Shown here in pieces: positions 44,401 through 53,449 of a stretch of DNA of 64,000 nt (the first letter of the stretch is position 1; each line of letters opens with the position of its first letter). A model generated the notes under the pieces. It was not told the origin of the DNA, made no database searches, and saw only the letters and a list, made by a program, of their open reading frames with translations. The stretch spans positions 1 to 64,000 of the forward strand of contig CAYOOD010000020.1 in the NCBI GenBank assembly GCA_964405435.1, in the 5' to 3' direction. Made by a program: the position numbers and the translations under genes. The stretch is from DVEG01 sp964405435. Its GTDB lineage: Bacteria > Cyanobacteriota > Cyanobacteriia > Cyanobacteriales > Oscillatoriaceae.

Positions 44401-47400
44401 AGCATCACTTTCAATGGCACGGGAGGTGCGGGAACGAGCGCGAACGACGGAATATTTTTGTCCGGTTCTCCAAGTTCTACAATTAGCGCTGTGGATGGAA
44501 ATATTATTTTAAATGGCGCAGGTGCGCCGAGCGGCGCTACCAATAAGGGGATTAACGCCAGCAGTGGCATCGTGCAAACAACGGGAGCGGGAACTATTAT
44601 CCTGAATGGCACGGGCACGGGCAATAATGGATTCGGAATTGACTTGTTGAATACGTCTGTCAATGCCGCTGGTACGGGAACGGTGAGACTGCAAGGAAAT
44701 GCCATGCAGTTTTCGGGCACCACGGAAATCAAGGGGAATGGCATTCTATATTTAGAGCCGCTAGCCGCTAATTCAGACATTACTGTCGGCGGCGCTATTG
44801 TTTGGGGCACTCCCAGCTTTAATCTCGATACCGAGACAATATCAACTCTGCAAAGTGGGTTTTCCGAAGTTGTCATCGGGCGCAGCGACGGCAGCGGCAA
44901 AATCACCGTGCAAGGAGACACGACTTTCAAAGCTCCCGTCACCATTCAAGCCCCTGCGGCTGGCGGCTGGATTGATTACAAAACCGGCACTGTGACGGGA
45001 GAAAATAATATTCCCATTACTTTTGTGGCTGACGGCGATATTATCCTGGGCAATATTGTCAATCCAGGAGGAGCCATTACGGCAACGACTGCAAACGGCA
45101 ATATTAACGCTGTGGCGGGAACGCTTCTCAACACGAGCTCTACAATGGGTAACGGCGGAGCGATCGCTCTGAATGCCCTCAACGGCACTATTACTGCAGC
45201 GAATATCAATACCAGTACCAGCTTCAATTCTCCTGCGGCTGCGGCAGGCACCGTGACGCTCAATAGCAGCGCTATTGCCCTCACAGGCGATATCAATACT
45301 TCGGCGGCTGTCGGCAGCGGTGGCAGTCTTGTTTTTAACGGCAGCACGACGCTCAATCAACCGAGTATTACCCTTACCACTTCGGGCGGTACTGCCAGCG
45401 GCAACATCACGTTTAATAATGTATTGAATGGGGCGGCGGCTGAAGCCAATGCCCTGACTTTGAATGCCGGTTCTGGCAATGTTACGTTGAATAGCGACAT
45501 CGGCAGCGGTGGCAAACTGGGCAATCTGACGGTTAGTGCTGGCACCATACAAACCGCCAATATTGCAGCCACAGGCATCAATTTTACTGCCAGCAATACC
45601 ATCAGCACGGGCAATCTAGATACTAGCTCTGCAACGAGTAATGGCGGCGCGATCGCGCTTTCGGCTCCCAACGGCATTACTCTCCCAGCTACTATCGATG
45701 CTTCGGCAACAACCGGTACGGGCGGCAGCGTCACTGTAACGGGCAATGCCTTTCTCGCTGCACCGACAACTAATATCATCACTTCTGGCAGTGCTGGCAG
45801 CGGCAATGTGACATTCAACGGAGCGCTCAACGGCACGACAGCCAATGCTCAAAATCTGATTGTAGATGCTGGTGTCGGCAATATTTCTTTTAATGGGGCT
45901 GTGGGCAGCACTCCCTTGGGAGCTTTAACCGTCAATAGCGCGGGATTAGCTCTATTTGGCAGTTCTGTCAGTGCTTCGAGTTTGGCGACAAATGCCGGCG
46001 GCACGATACAAATTAATGGCAATGTTACTGCAACCGGTGCAGGGGGGATAAATTTTGGGGATGCGGTTAACCTTGTCGGCGATATCACTTTGACGAGCGA
46101 CGAAATTAATTTTGCCACTACGGTGTCGGGGAGCGGAAATGTCACCCTGCAATCCTTTACGCCTTCAATTGCGATCGCATTTGGGGGAGGTGCTGACGCG
46201 GGGGCGGGTTCGCTCGATTTGACGCTGGCAGAAATAGCAGCTTTTCAACCTGGATTTAGCCAGATTGCGATCGGGCAATTGGGCGGAACTGGCAGTATCA
46301 GTATCGGTACTGGCGGAACGGTGGATTTGAGCAGTATAAATGCCAATCTGACGCTCAATGGCGGAGCGGTATCTTTTGGCAGCGGCGGGGTTGTTTTAGG
46401 CAGCGATAAAACCCTGACGTTCAATACAGGCGCGATCGCGAGCGGTACGGGCGCGGTTGACGTGACAATTGGCGGCACGAATGGTACAATTTTATTCAAT
46501 TCTTCGGGTTCAATTGGCGCAGCAGGCAATCCCCTTTCTACAGCGATTTCCGTTTTAAATAGTCCGTCGGTTGCGGGGGACGTATTCCTTTCCAATCAGG
46601 GAGCCCTCACTCTCAATTCTAGCACGATTAGCGGGCAGTTGAATGTGACGGCAGCGGGGGCAATTGCGCAAGCGGGGGCGCTGAATGTCGGCGGCGCGGC
46701 TGTTTTTAATGCGGGCGCGAATGACATCACTTTGACGAATCCTGCCAATCAGTTCGGCACGTTGCAACTGACGGGAAATAACGTTGCGATCGCAGAAAAT
46801 GCGGCGGCTGATTTGGGGGCTTCTAATATTAGCGGGAATTTCAGCCTCACGGCGGCGGGCGGAATTACTCAGAGCGCCCCGCTCGCGGTGGGAGGCACGG
46901 CGATTTTCAATGCCGGAAATAATGACATAACCCTCGCCAATCCCTTCAACCAATTCGGCACGTTGCAACTGACGGGAAATAACGTCGCGATCGCAGAAAA
47001 TAGCGCTCTCGATCTGGGTATTTCTACCATTAACGGCACTCTGAGCGTGACTTCTGCCGGAGCGATTACCCAAAGCGGTGCTCTGACTGTGGCGGGCGAC
47101 GCTAATTTTACCACAACTTTGCCGCTAACGGGGGATGTTTTCATCACTAATAGCAGCGCCAACGGCACGCTTTTCGATACCTCTGTTGTTGGGGGAAATT
47201 TAACCGTCTCTTCGACAGGAGCGATTTCCCAAAATGGGGCGGTGAAAGTCGCCGGAGGAGCAACCTTTACCGCACCGGGGGTAAATTTATCAAATCCCGG
47301 CAACGTGCTGCCGAAGCAAACCCTGTCGAATGGGGATGTAGTTATCAATCAAGTCGGGTTGGTGACGCTGCCTGCCCAAACGGTGACGGGCAATCTCACC

Positions 47401-50400
47401 GTCAACAGTCTCGCCTCTGGGGAGCAATTCGCAAGCGTTTACAATGGCAATGCGATCGTTTTGAATTTGGGGAATTCTTTTGGCGGAGCGGTGCGCGTGA
47501 ATACGAATGCCCCGGCTTTAACCGTTGTGACGGGCACTCCCGGCATTACGCAAAGCGGCATGCAAACGGTGGCGGGCACGGCGACGCTCAACGCGACTTC
47601 GGCGGGCAATATTACGCTAACTGATGCGGCGAATACATTTGGCACGCTGCAACTTATCGGACAAAATATTGCCATTTCAGAAAATGCTGATTCTCATCTC
47701 GGCACCTCCACTGTCAGCGGCGATTTGAACATTACCTCGAATGGGGCGATAACCAACAGCAGCCCTCTGAGTGTCAGCGGCTCTGCTAATTTTACCAGCA
47801 CGCTTCCCGGGGCGTCAATTTCTCTGACGGGTGCCAACCAATTTGCAGGCAGCCTCGGATTTTCTACCGCTAGCGGCGGCAGCGTTGCCGCAGAGAATGC
47901 CCTGCCGACGCAATTGGGAACCTCGACAATTGGCGGCAATTTTACCCTCTCTTCCGGCGGCGCTATCTCCCAGACGGCACCCCTCACTGTTTCCGGCACT
48001 GCGACTCTGACGGCAGGGGCAAATGACATTACTTTAAATAGTGCTAACAATTTCAACAGCGTTGCCATCGTCAGCGGGCAAAATGTCTCGCTAGCCGATA
48101 TCGATGGTATTGATTTGGCTGCCTCCTCGATTGCCGGGAATCTGGCAGTAACGGCAGGCGGCGCGATCGCAAATAGCGGCAATCTCGCAGTAGCAGGCAC
48201 TGCCACTTTCTCCGCCACTGACATCGCACTCAGCAGCAGCAATAATTTCAGCACGGTTGTCGTTACCAGCGGCAATAATGTCACTGTAAACGATATCGAC
48301 GGGCTCGATTTGGGGGCGGCTAATATCAGCGGAAACTTGAATGTTACGGCGGCGGGAGCTATTACGCAAAGCGGCACCCTTTCCGTCGGCGGCACCGCGA
48401 CTTTGAATGCGGGAACTGCCGATATTACACTGCTCGATTCTGCCAATAAAATCAGCGCGATCGCTTTAATCGGACAAAATGCCGCTATTTCTCTCGGCTC
48501 GGCAGCGACTTTGAATAATCTCGCGATCGCGGGCAATTTTAATCTTACGGCAAGCGGCACTATCAGTCAAGTAGGAACCTTCAATATTGGGGGAAACGCG
48601 ACTATTAATGCTGGCAGTAGCGACATAATTTTCAATACAGCTATCAATAGTGGCAGTCTTTCCCTGACGGGGAATAATGTCGATATAAAAGGAGCGATAG
48701 AAGCCAGCAGCGGCGGCGTTACGCTGAATAATAGCGGCTTGTTGAATATCGGGGCGGGAGGAGATATTACTGCTGCCGGAGCCTTCTTGCAAAACGGCGC
48801 GGGTGCGGTTTCTCTCGCTGGGAATATTAATGCCAGCAGCCTCGACTTTTTCGGAGCTATTACCCTCGCGGGAGCGGTTTCACTGAACAGCAATAACGGC
48901 AAACTTGAATTTTACAGTACGGCAGATGGAGCGGGAGATTTGACTCTCAATGTCGGCACTGGTAGCATTATTTTTAACGGAGCGATCGGCAATATTTCTC
49001 AACTTGGCAATCTGACGCTAAATTCCACGGGAACTACCCGTTTTAACAGTACCGTCAGTGCTGCCAGCCTGACGACAGATGCAGGCGGCACGACTGTGCT
49101 AAATGGCAATATTGCCACAGCGGGCGCGCAACAATTTAACGATGCAGTGCAGCTAGCTGGGGATGTTATCCTCTCTAGCAATAACAGCACTTTGACTTTT
49201 AACAATACTCTCGACGGCACCGCCCCCGGTGTGCAGATGCTTGAGGTTGCGTCTGGTAGCGGTAACATTACGTTTAATGGGGCGCTCGGCAATATTATTC
49301 AACTCGGTGCCGTGACTGTAAATAGCAGCGGCACTACCTCATTCAACAGTACCGTTAATGCTGCCAGCCTGACTACAGATGCAGGCGGAATAACTGAAAT
49401 CGGCGGGGATATCTCTACCACAGGCACTCAAACTTATAACGATGCCCTCGTTTTAACAGGGGCGGTGACTTTCAACACCAGCAACAGCGATATCACCTTC
49501 AACAATACGCTCAGCGGCAGTGCGGGCAGCGAGAATCTTACTCTGAATTCGGGGAGCGGGAATATTACCGCCAACGGAGCCTTAACTTCTCTCGGCGCTG
49601 TCACGGCAAATAGCACGGGAATTGCGCGATTCAACAGTACCGTTAATGCTGCCAGCCTGACTACAGATGCAGGCGGAAGTACCCAAATCGGCGGGGATAT
49701 CTCTACCACAGGCACTCAAACTTATAACGATGCCCTCCTCTTAACAGGTGCCGTCACTTTCAACACTGGCAATAGCGATATTACCTTCAACAACACTCTC
49801 AGCGGCTTGACGGGCAGCGAGAATCTTACTCTGAATTCGGGGAGCGGGAATATTACCGCCAACGGAGCCTTAGCTTCTCTCGGTACTGTCGCGGCAAATA
49901 GCGCGGGGATTGCGCGATTCAACAGTACCGTAACGGTTAACAGCCTGAGTACAGATGTCGGCGGAATTACCGAAATTAAGGATAATATTGCCGCCAGCGG
50001 AACTATCTCTCTTCTCGACGCTATAAACTTCGCAGGCGATATCTTGATTAATAGCAGCGCTGGCGACATCACCTTTGGCAGCACCCTCGACGGCAGCCAC
50101 AACTTGACAGTGAATGCAGGCAGCGGCAACATTACTTTCAGCGGCGCGCTCGGCAGCACTTCTCCTCTAACCTCCCTGACGGCAACCAGCGCTGGCTCGA
50201 TAAATCTGGGCGGCAATATTACCGCCAGCGGTGCGGCAGGTATCGCTTTCAAGGGAAATGTCAACTTAATCGGCAATTCCACACTTGATACCCGTGCGGG
50301 CAATGGCAGCATCAACTTCGGCGGGCAAGTTGACGGCGCTCGCCTGCTGACGCTCTCGGCTGGCACGGGGGATGTCACATTTGACGCGGCTGTCGGCAGT

Positions 50401-53058
50401 TTGACACCACTGAGCGGTTTAAATATTGACGCTCAAAATATCAGTGCAGCTTCGACAATCGCTGTGGGTGCGGCAGGTATTACTTTCAATGCTGGCGAGA
50501 CAATTAACCTAAATGGGGCGCTGACGGCTGATAGTGGCGGCTCGGTGAATCTTACAGCAACCGGCAACTTGAATGCCAGCGATATTGCCGCCGTCGGCGG
50601 CATTACTTTAACGAGTACGGGCGGCGATGTACGGGCTGGCAATCTCGATGCCTCCAACACGGCGGGGGCGGGTGGAAAAATTACCCTAACTAGCAATACT
50701 GGCGAGATTGCAACCGGCAATCTGAATTCATCCGGCGCTACCGATGGCGGCGAGATATTCGTGAATGCCCGCACGCAAATTACGGCTGGAGAAATTAACT
50801 CGTCTGGGAGTGCTGGCGCGGGCGGCAATGTGACTTTAGATCCCATCGGAGACATTCAAGTCACCTGGATTAACAGCCAAGGCGCGACGACAGGCGGTTT
50901 TGTCGATATCACGGCAGGGCAATTTTTCCGAGCGACGGGTACTTTCACGGCGGCTGACGGCTCGATAGCGAGTATTTCGAGTATTGGAAATAGCGGCGGC
51001 GGTACGGTGACGATACGGCACGGCGGAAATGGAATTACGCCGTTTATTGTGGGGGATGGCACGCTCAATGGTACGGCGGGCGCGATTGTTTCGACAAATA
51101 ATGCGATCGCATCTGGCGAGTATTTATATACCTTTACTCAGGGGAATATTTCTATTGTATCCGTTCCCGAACCCCCACCAGTTCCTACTACTCTCGCCCC
51201 TGATACCGAGCCACCCGCACCGCAACAACTTGTACAGCCACCCGCACCGCAACAACTTGTACAGCCACCCGCACCGCAACAACTTGTGGAGGCACCCGCA
51301 CCGCAACAATTTGTGGAGGCACCAGTACCCGCACCCGTGTCGCAACAACCTGCAGAGCAACAAACCGCACAACAGCCCGCCGTCTCGCTTCCTCTCGAAG
51401 AAATAATCGCGATCGCGCGCGAAGCCGAGATAGCAGTGCAGGCACCCTCAGCCGAACAGCCATCCCAACAGCAAACCCTCGACTACTCGGAGTTTGACAA
51501 AGAAATCTTGCCACCCTTAGAAAATCCCGGCTTTGCTTCCAGGGATTTGATAATGGCACTAGAACCGGGCGTCAGCAATTTCTGGACAATTGTTAAAACC
51601 TATGCCGCCAAGGCGGAAGATGGCGATATTGAAACCACTTCTTCCAAAATAGCGGCAAAAAATCAAGCTGACGGACAATCGGCAACCAACACGACTGCCG
51701 GCGCAGGTTCCTCAGCAGGAGACGCCTCCTCAGAAAACGGGAGCGCTTCTCCCTCTACCCGTTCTGCTGCCGCCATCGATCGCGTTTTTGAGGGGGCTGC
51801 TGACATTCAAGGCTCTGTATGGCAAATCGAGCAATATCGGAATCAAGAATTTGAACAGTACCTCGGCGTCAAAGCCAATTTGGCAGAACAAGGCATCGCC
51901 GTTTCCAGCTTCCAAAAAGTTCTGCAAACAATGGAAGAAGAGACGGGCAAGAAGTCTGCCATTCTCTATGTCATCGCTCGCGCCAGTCAATTAGATCTGA
52001 TTTTGGTTCCTTCTGTCGGCAATCCCATTCACCACAGCGTGCCGTCAGCCCCCAAAGACGCGCTCATGGCAGTGGTGAAAGACTTTCGATCGCGCATCAC
52101 CGATCCCCGCCACCGCTACGATCGCAGTTATCTCGCTTCAGCCCAGCAACTCTATCAGTGGATGATTGCGCCGCTGGAAAAAGACTTAGAAAAACTGGAA
52201 ATTGACACGCTGCTGTTTTCGATGGATGCGGGATTGCGCAGCCTTCCTATAGCGGCTTTGCACGACGGGCAACAGTTTCTCGTCGAAAAGTACAGTTACA
52301 GCCTGATTCCCAGTTTCAGCCTGACTGATTGGCGCTATCAATCCCTCAAGCAGGAACAAGTTCTGGCGTTTGGCGCTTCGGAATTTGTCGAGCAAACGCC
52401 TCTGCCCGCCGTGCCGGTGGAATTAGCCGCGATCGCTTCTATCCGCTCCCAGAAAGCGATCGTCCCCGCTCTCGACTCTACCCTGGATGAAGAGAAATTT
52501 TTCCTCAACCAAGAGTTTACCCTGGAGAACCTCAAATCGCAACGCAGCGCCCATTCTTTTCGCATCATCCACCTCGCCACCCACGCCGAATTTCAACCGG
52601 GTGTTCCTGGAAACTCTTACATTGAGCTGTGGAACGATCGCCTGCACCTCGACGAACTGCGCCAGTTGAAATGGGATAGCCCGCAAGTGGGTTTGGTGGT
52701 ACTTTCTGCGTGCCGCACGGCACTGGGAGACGAACAAGCCGAATTGGGTTTTGCCGGCTTAGCCGTTTACTCCGGTGCCAAATCTGCTTTAGCCAGTTTG
52801 TGGTACATCAGCGACGTCGGCACCCTGGCATTAATGCGGGAATTTTACGCCAATCTCGGCGCTGCATCCATTAAAGCCGAGGCGTTGCGGCAGGCGCAAA
52901 TTGCCATGATACGCGGTCAAATTCACCTAGAAAATGGTCAATTAGTTGGCTCTGGCGGCACTGTGTCGCTGCCTCCTGAAATTCCTGGCGCAGACAACAT
53001 TCCCTTATCCCATCCTTATTATTGGTCTGCTTTTACCGCGATTGGTTCTCCGTGGTAA
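41440..53058 (+). CDS. Giant haemagglutinin/CHAT protease protein 2 (3872 aa)
   Basis: The largest member. From the ATG at 41440 (MKKINFLLAALLLAG) it has a signal peptide, a TPS domain (to about residue 300), an extremely long beta-helix to about 3180, the cap module near 51005-51090, a linker of repeated PAPQQLV units (51210-51345) and a CHAT domain. The catalytic pair is at codons 52582-52584 (His, HLATHA) and 52711-52713 (Cys, SACRTA), 43 residues apart as in the other two. The N-terminal region carries three in-frame repeat insertions (42167-42693). A ~65-residue repeat block (43250-44450) and a 288-bp tandem duplication (49342 onward) are specific to it. Predicted to be secreted; the transporter partner is not in the window. 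Confidence 0.9.
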   Translation: MKKINFLLAALLLAGVSSPQKKAIAQPIAPAADGTGTKVTPQGNRYEITGGQTSRDGANLFHSFQKFGLSEGQIANFLSNPNIRNILGRVTGGDASYINGLIQVTGGSSNLFLMNPAGIVFGPNASLNVPADFTATTATGIGFGGNWFNGIGNNNWAELVGTPSEFAFGSQPGAIANLGNLTLNGGHNLTLLGGSVLNAGTLSSPGGNITVAAVPGSSTVRISQAGHLLSLDVKAGIGGFGEKGAIPYGIAALHAPLSLPELLTGSGYAHASTVTVNSDGTITLAGSGTSVDAQTGDAIASGTIDVSSPSPPLLKGGTVTVLGTRVGLSGANIDASGSNGGGVVRIGGDYQGKGTIPNAYQTFVSRDSMINVDAINSGSGGRVIVWADNTTAFYGTVTARGSSQLSSAHPCLNPCRADGGFVEVSGKENLQFSGIVDTSAPFGNAGTLLLDPKNIFIVDGATDPVVGNSLFGDNPAADATISGEALGAAIDSGNVTLQANNDIGIYDDVTVSPGITNGLTLQAGRGIEVSAKVTLNGGSFTAKINDENAIAAQRDVGAAYFQMNGGAEIRTNGGNVTISPGSFGGVTEGEVRLYGGSIYSGTGNISLTGVGSASGFYTGIAIVGSAVVEATGTGTITLNGTGANVASNDYFGIQIAGVGSRASSVDGDINLIGAGGGTGAGNYGITLQGGGAVQATGTGNITFTGTGGNGTTRNSGIVILGSNTRVSSANGTINLTGIGGGTGDENYGIYFQESVVEATGAGNITLDGTGASGVNWNAGIYLNSGSRVSAVNSDVSVTGTGGGSGTDNYGITIQQGSVVEASGIGNVTLDGTGGAGTSWNGGIFIVDSPSRVSTVNGDVSLTGRSNGTDSQNYGISIQKGGAVQATGTGNVALDGAGGIGATKNHGVWIKDTGTQVSSATGNLVIAGTGGSDGTQSVNSGISIAESAVIETTAGGNLTLNGTGGAGVSFNTGIDIQNGAAVRVADTGSITFNGTGGAGTSANDGIFLSGSPSSTISAVDGNIILNGAGAPSGATNKGINASSGIVQTTGAGTIILNGTGTGNNGFGIDLLNTSVNAAGTGTVRLQGNAMQFSGTTEIKGNGILYLEPLAANSDITVGGAIVWGTPSFNLDTETISTLQSGFSEVVIGRSDGSGKITVQGDTTFKAPVTIQAPAAGGWIDYKTGTVTGENNIPITFVADGDIILGNIVNPGGAITATTANGNINAVAGTLLNTSSTMGNGGAIALNALNGTITAANINTSTSFNSPAAAAGTVTLNSSAIALTGDINTSAAVGSGGSLVFNGSTTLNQPSITLTTSGGTASGNITFNNVLNGAAAEANALTLNAGSGNVTLNSDIGSGGKLGNLTVSAGTIQTANIAATGINFTASNTISTGNLDTSSATSNGGAIALSAPNGITLPATIDASATTGTGGSVTVTGNAFLAAPTTNIITSGSAGSGNVTFNGALNGTTANAQNLIVDAGVGNISFNGAVGSTPLGALTVNSAGLALFGSSVSASSLATNAGGTIQINGNVTATGAGGINFGDAVNLVGDITLTSDEINFATTVSGSGNVTLQSFTPSIAIAFGGGADAGAGSLDLTLAEIAAFQPGFSQIAIGQLGGTGSISIGTGGTVDLSSINANLTLNGGAVSFGSGGVVLGSDKTLTFNTGAIASGTGAVDVTIGGTNGTILFNSSGSIGAAGNPLSTAISVLNSPSVAGDVFLSNQGALTLNSSTISGQLNVTAAGAIAQAGALNVGGAAVFNAGANDITLTNPANQFGTLQLTGNNVAIAENAAADLGASNISGNFSLTAAGGITQSAPLAVGGTAIFNAGNNDITLANPFNQFGTLQLTGNNVAIAENSALDLGISTINGTLSVTSAGAITQSGALTVAGDANFTTTLPLTGDVFITNSSANGTLFDTSVVGGNLTVSSTGAISQNGAVKVAGGATFTAPGVNLSNPGNVLPKQTLSNGDVVINQVGLVTLPAQTVTGNLTVNSLASGEQFASVYNGNAIVLNLGNSFGGAVRVNTNAPALTVVTGTPGITQSGMQTVAGTATLNATSAGNITLTDAANTFGTLQLIGQNIAISENADSHLGTSTVSGDLNITSNGAITNSSPLSVSGSANFTSTLPGASISLTGANQFAGSLGFSTASGGSVAAENALPTQLGTSTIGGNFTLSSGGAISQTAPLTVSGTATLTAGANDITLNSANNFNSVAIVSGQNVSLADIDGIDLAASSIAGNLAVTAGGAIANSGNLAVAGTATFSATDIALSSSNNFSTVVVTSGNNVTVNDIDGLDLGAANISGNLNVTAAGAITQSGTLSVGGTATLNAGTADITLLDSANKISAIALIGQNAAISLGSAATLNNLAIAGNFNLTASGTISQVGTFNIGGNATINAGSSDIIFNTAINSGSLSLTGNNVDIKGAIEASSGGVTLNNSGLLNIGAGGDITAAGAFLQNGAGAVSLAGNINASSLDFFGAITLAGAVSLNSNNGKLEFYSTADGAGDLTLNVGTGSIIFNGAIGNISQLGNLTLNSTGTTRFNSTVSAASLTTDAGGTTVLNGNIATAGAQQFNDAVQLAGDVILSSNNSTLTFNNTLDGTAPGVQMLEVASGSGNITFNGALGNIIQLGAVTVNSSGTTSFNSTVNAASLTTDAGGITEIGGDISTTGTQTYNDALVLTGAVTFNTSNSDITFNNTLSGSAGSENLTLNSGSGNITANGALTSLGAVTANSTGIARFNSTVNAASLTTDAGGSTQIGGDISTTGTQTYNDALLLTGAVTFNTGNSDITFNNTLSGLTGSENLTLNSGSGNITANGALASLGTVAANSAGIARFNSTVTVNSLSTDVGGITEIKDNIAASGTISLLDAINFAGDILINSSAGDITFGSTLDGSHNLTVNAGSGNITFSGALGSTSPLTSLTATSAGSINLGGNITASGAAGIAFKGNVNLIGNSTLDTRAGNGSINFGGQVDGARLLTLSAGTGDVTFDAAVGSLTPLSGLNIDAQNISAASTIAVGAAGITFNAGETINLNGALTADSGGSVNLTATGNLNASDIAAVGGITLTSTGGDVRAGNLDASNTAGAGGKITLTSNTGEIATGNLNSSGATDGGEIFVNARTQITAGEINSSGSAGAGGNVTLDPIGDIQVTWINSQGATTGGFVDITAGQFFRATGTFTAADGSIASISSIGNSGGGTVTIRHGGNGITPFIVGDGTLNGTAGAIVSTNNAIASGEYLYTFTQGNISIVSVPEPPPVPTTLAPDTEPPAPQQLVQPPAPQQLVQPPAPQQLVEAPAPQQFVEAPVPAPVSQQPAEQQTAQQPAVSLPLEEIIAIAREAEIAVQAPSAEQPSQQQTLDYSEFDKEILPPLENPGFASRDLIMALEPGVSNFWTIVKTYAAKAEDGDIETTSSKIAAKNQADGQSATNTTAGAGSSAGDASSENGSASPSTRSAAAIDRVFEGAADIQGSVWQIEQYRNQEFEQYLGVKANLAEQGIAVSSFQKVLQTMEEETGKKSAILYVIARASQLDLILVPSVGNPIHHSVPSAPKDALMAVVKDFRSRITDPRHRYDRSYLASAQQLYQWMIAPLEKDLEKLEIDTLLFSMDAGLRSLPIAALHDGQQFLVEKYSYSLIPSFSLTDWRYQSLKQEQVLAFGASEFVEQTPLPAVPVELAAIASIRSQKAIVPALDSTLDEEKFFLNQEFTLENLKSQRSAHSFRIIHLATHAEFQPGVPGNSYIELWNDRLHLDELRQLKWDSPQVGLVVLSACRTALGDEQAELGFAGLAVYSGAKSALASLWYISDVGTLALMREFYANLGAASIKAEALRQAQIAMIRGQIHLENGQLVGSGGTVSLPPEIPGADNIPLSHPYYWSAFTAIGSPW
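43250..44450 (+). repeat. 63-66-residue repeats in CHAT protein 2
   Basis: About six units, marked by an (A/G)TG(T/A)GN(I/V)TL-type strand. Unit spacing is 195, 189, 189 and 192 bases between the markers at 43327, 43522, 43711, 43900 and 44092. Each unit repeats NYGI..Q, VxATGTGN, GTGG and xNxGI elements. This block has no counterpart in the other two array proteins. Confidence 0.75.
49342..49965 (+). repeat. 288-bp near-identical tandem repeat in CHAT gene 2
   Basis: The sequence TTCAACAGTACCGT occurs at 49342, 49630 and 49918, exactly 288 bases (96 codons) apart. Units 1 and 2 are nearly identical over their whole length; the third diverges after about 45 bases. A more diverged preceding unit begins at 49042. 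Confidence 0.85.
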
Positions 53059-53449
53059 CGAGAGGGAACAAATATCAAGGATAAAGGAGAATAGCTCGTC
53101 AATAAACAGTCATCTTGGCAGTCGAGGATGCACGCCTCCGCTCTTAGCTTGCAGGAGAGCGCATCCTCGACTGCGAATGTTGGCCAAATCCAGACCCCTA
53201 GCAGGAAGTGGGCGGCCACATCTCGCGGTTGTAACAACCCGGACTACAGCCTAAAATGCCAAATATTCTATCTAGAAGCGAGATAAACTGATGAATGACA
53301 GCAATTTATGACGTTTTACAAAAACTTCATAAATAATCAAAAGAGTTGATATGAAATGAGTTGAGGGGGGAATACTAAGTCTAAGGCGCAAAAACTCATC
53401 AGACGGATGGGGCGATCGCAAGGGGTGCATCAACTGAGTGACAAGCAGT
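53059..53449. other. Spacer between CHAT genes 2 and 3
   Basis: About 390 bases without a gene. It holds the palindromic element at 53118-53174 and, near the downstream gene, AT-rich sequence including the shared TTGATATGAAAT. Confidence 0.6.
53118..53174. repeat. 57-bp palindromic element
   Basis: GCAGTCGAGGATGC (53118-53131) is exactly complementary to 53161-53174; inside, CTCC and GGAG can extend the fold. It has no T-run. It is probably a dispersed palindrome or a transcript-stabilising hairpin at the end of CHAT gene 2. Confidence 0.65.
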
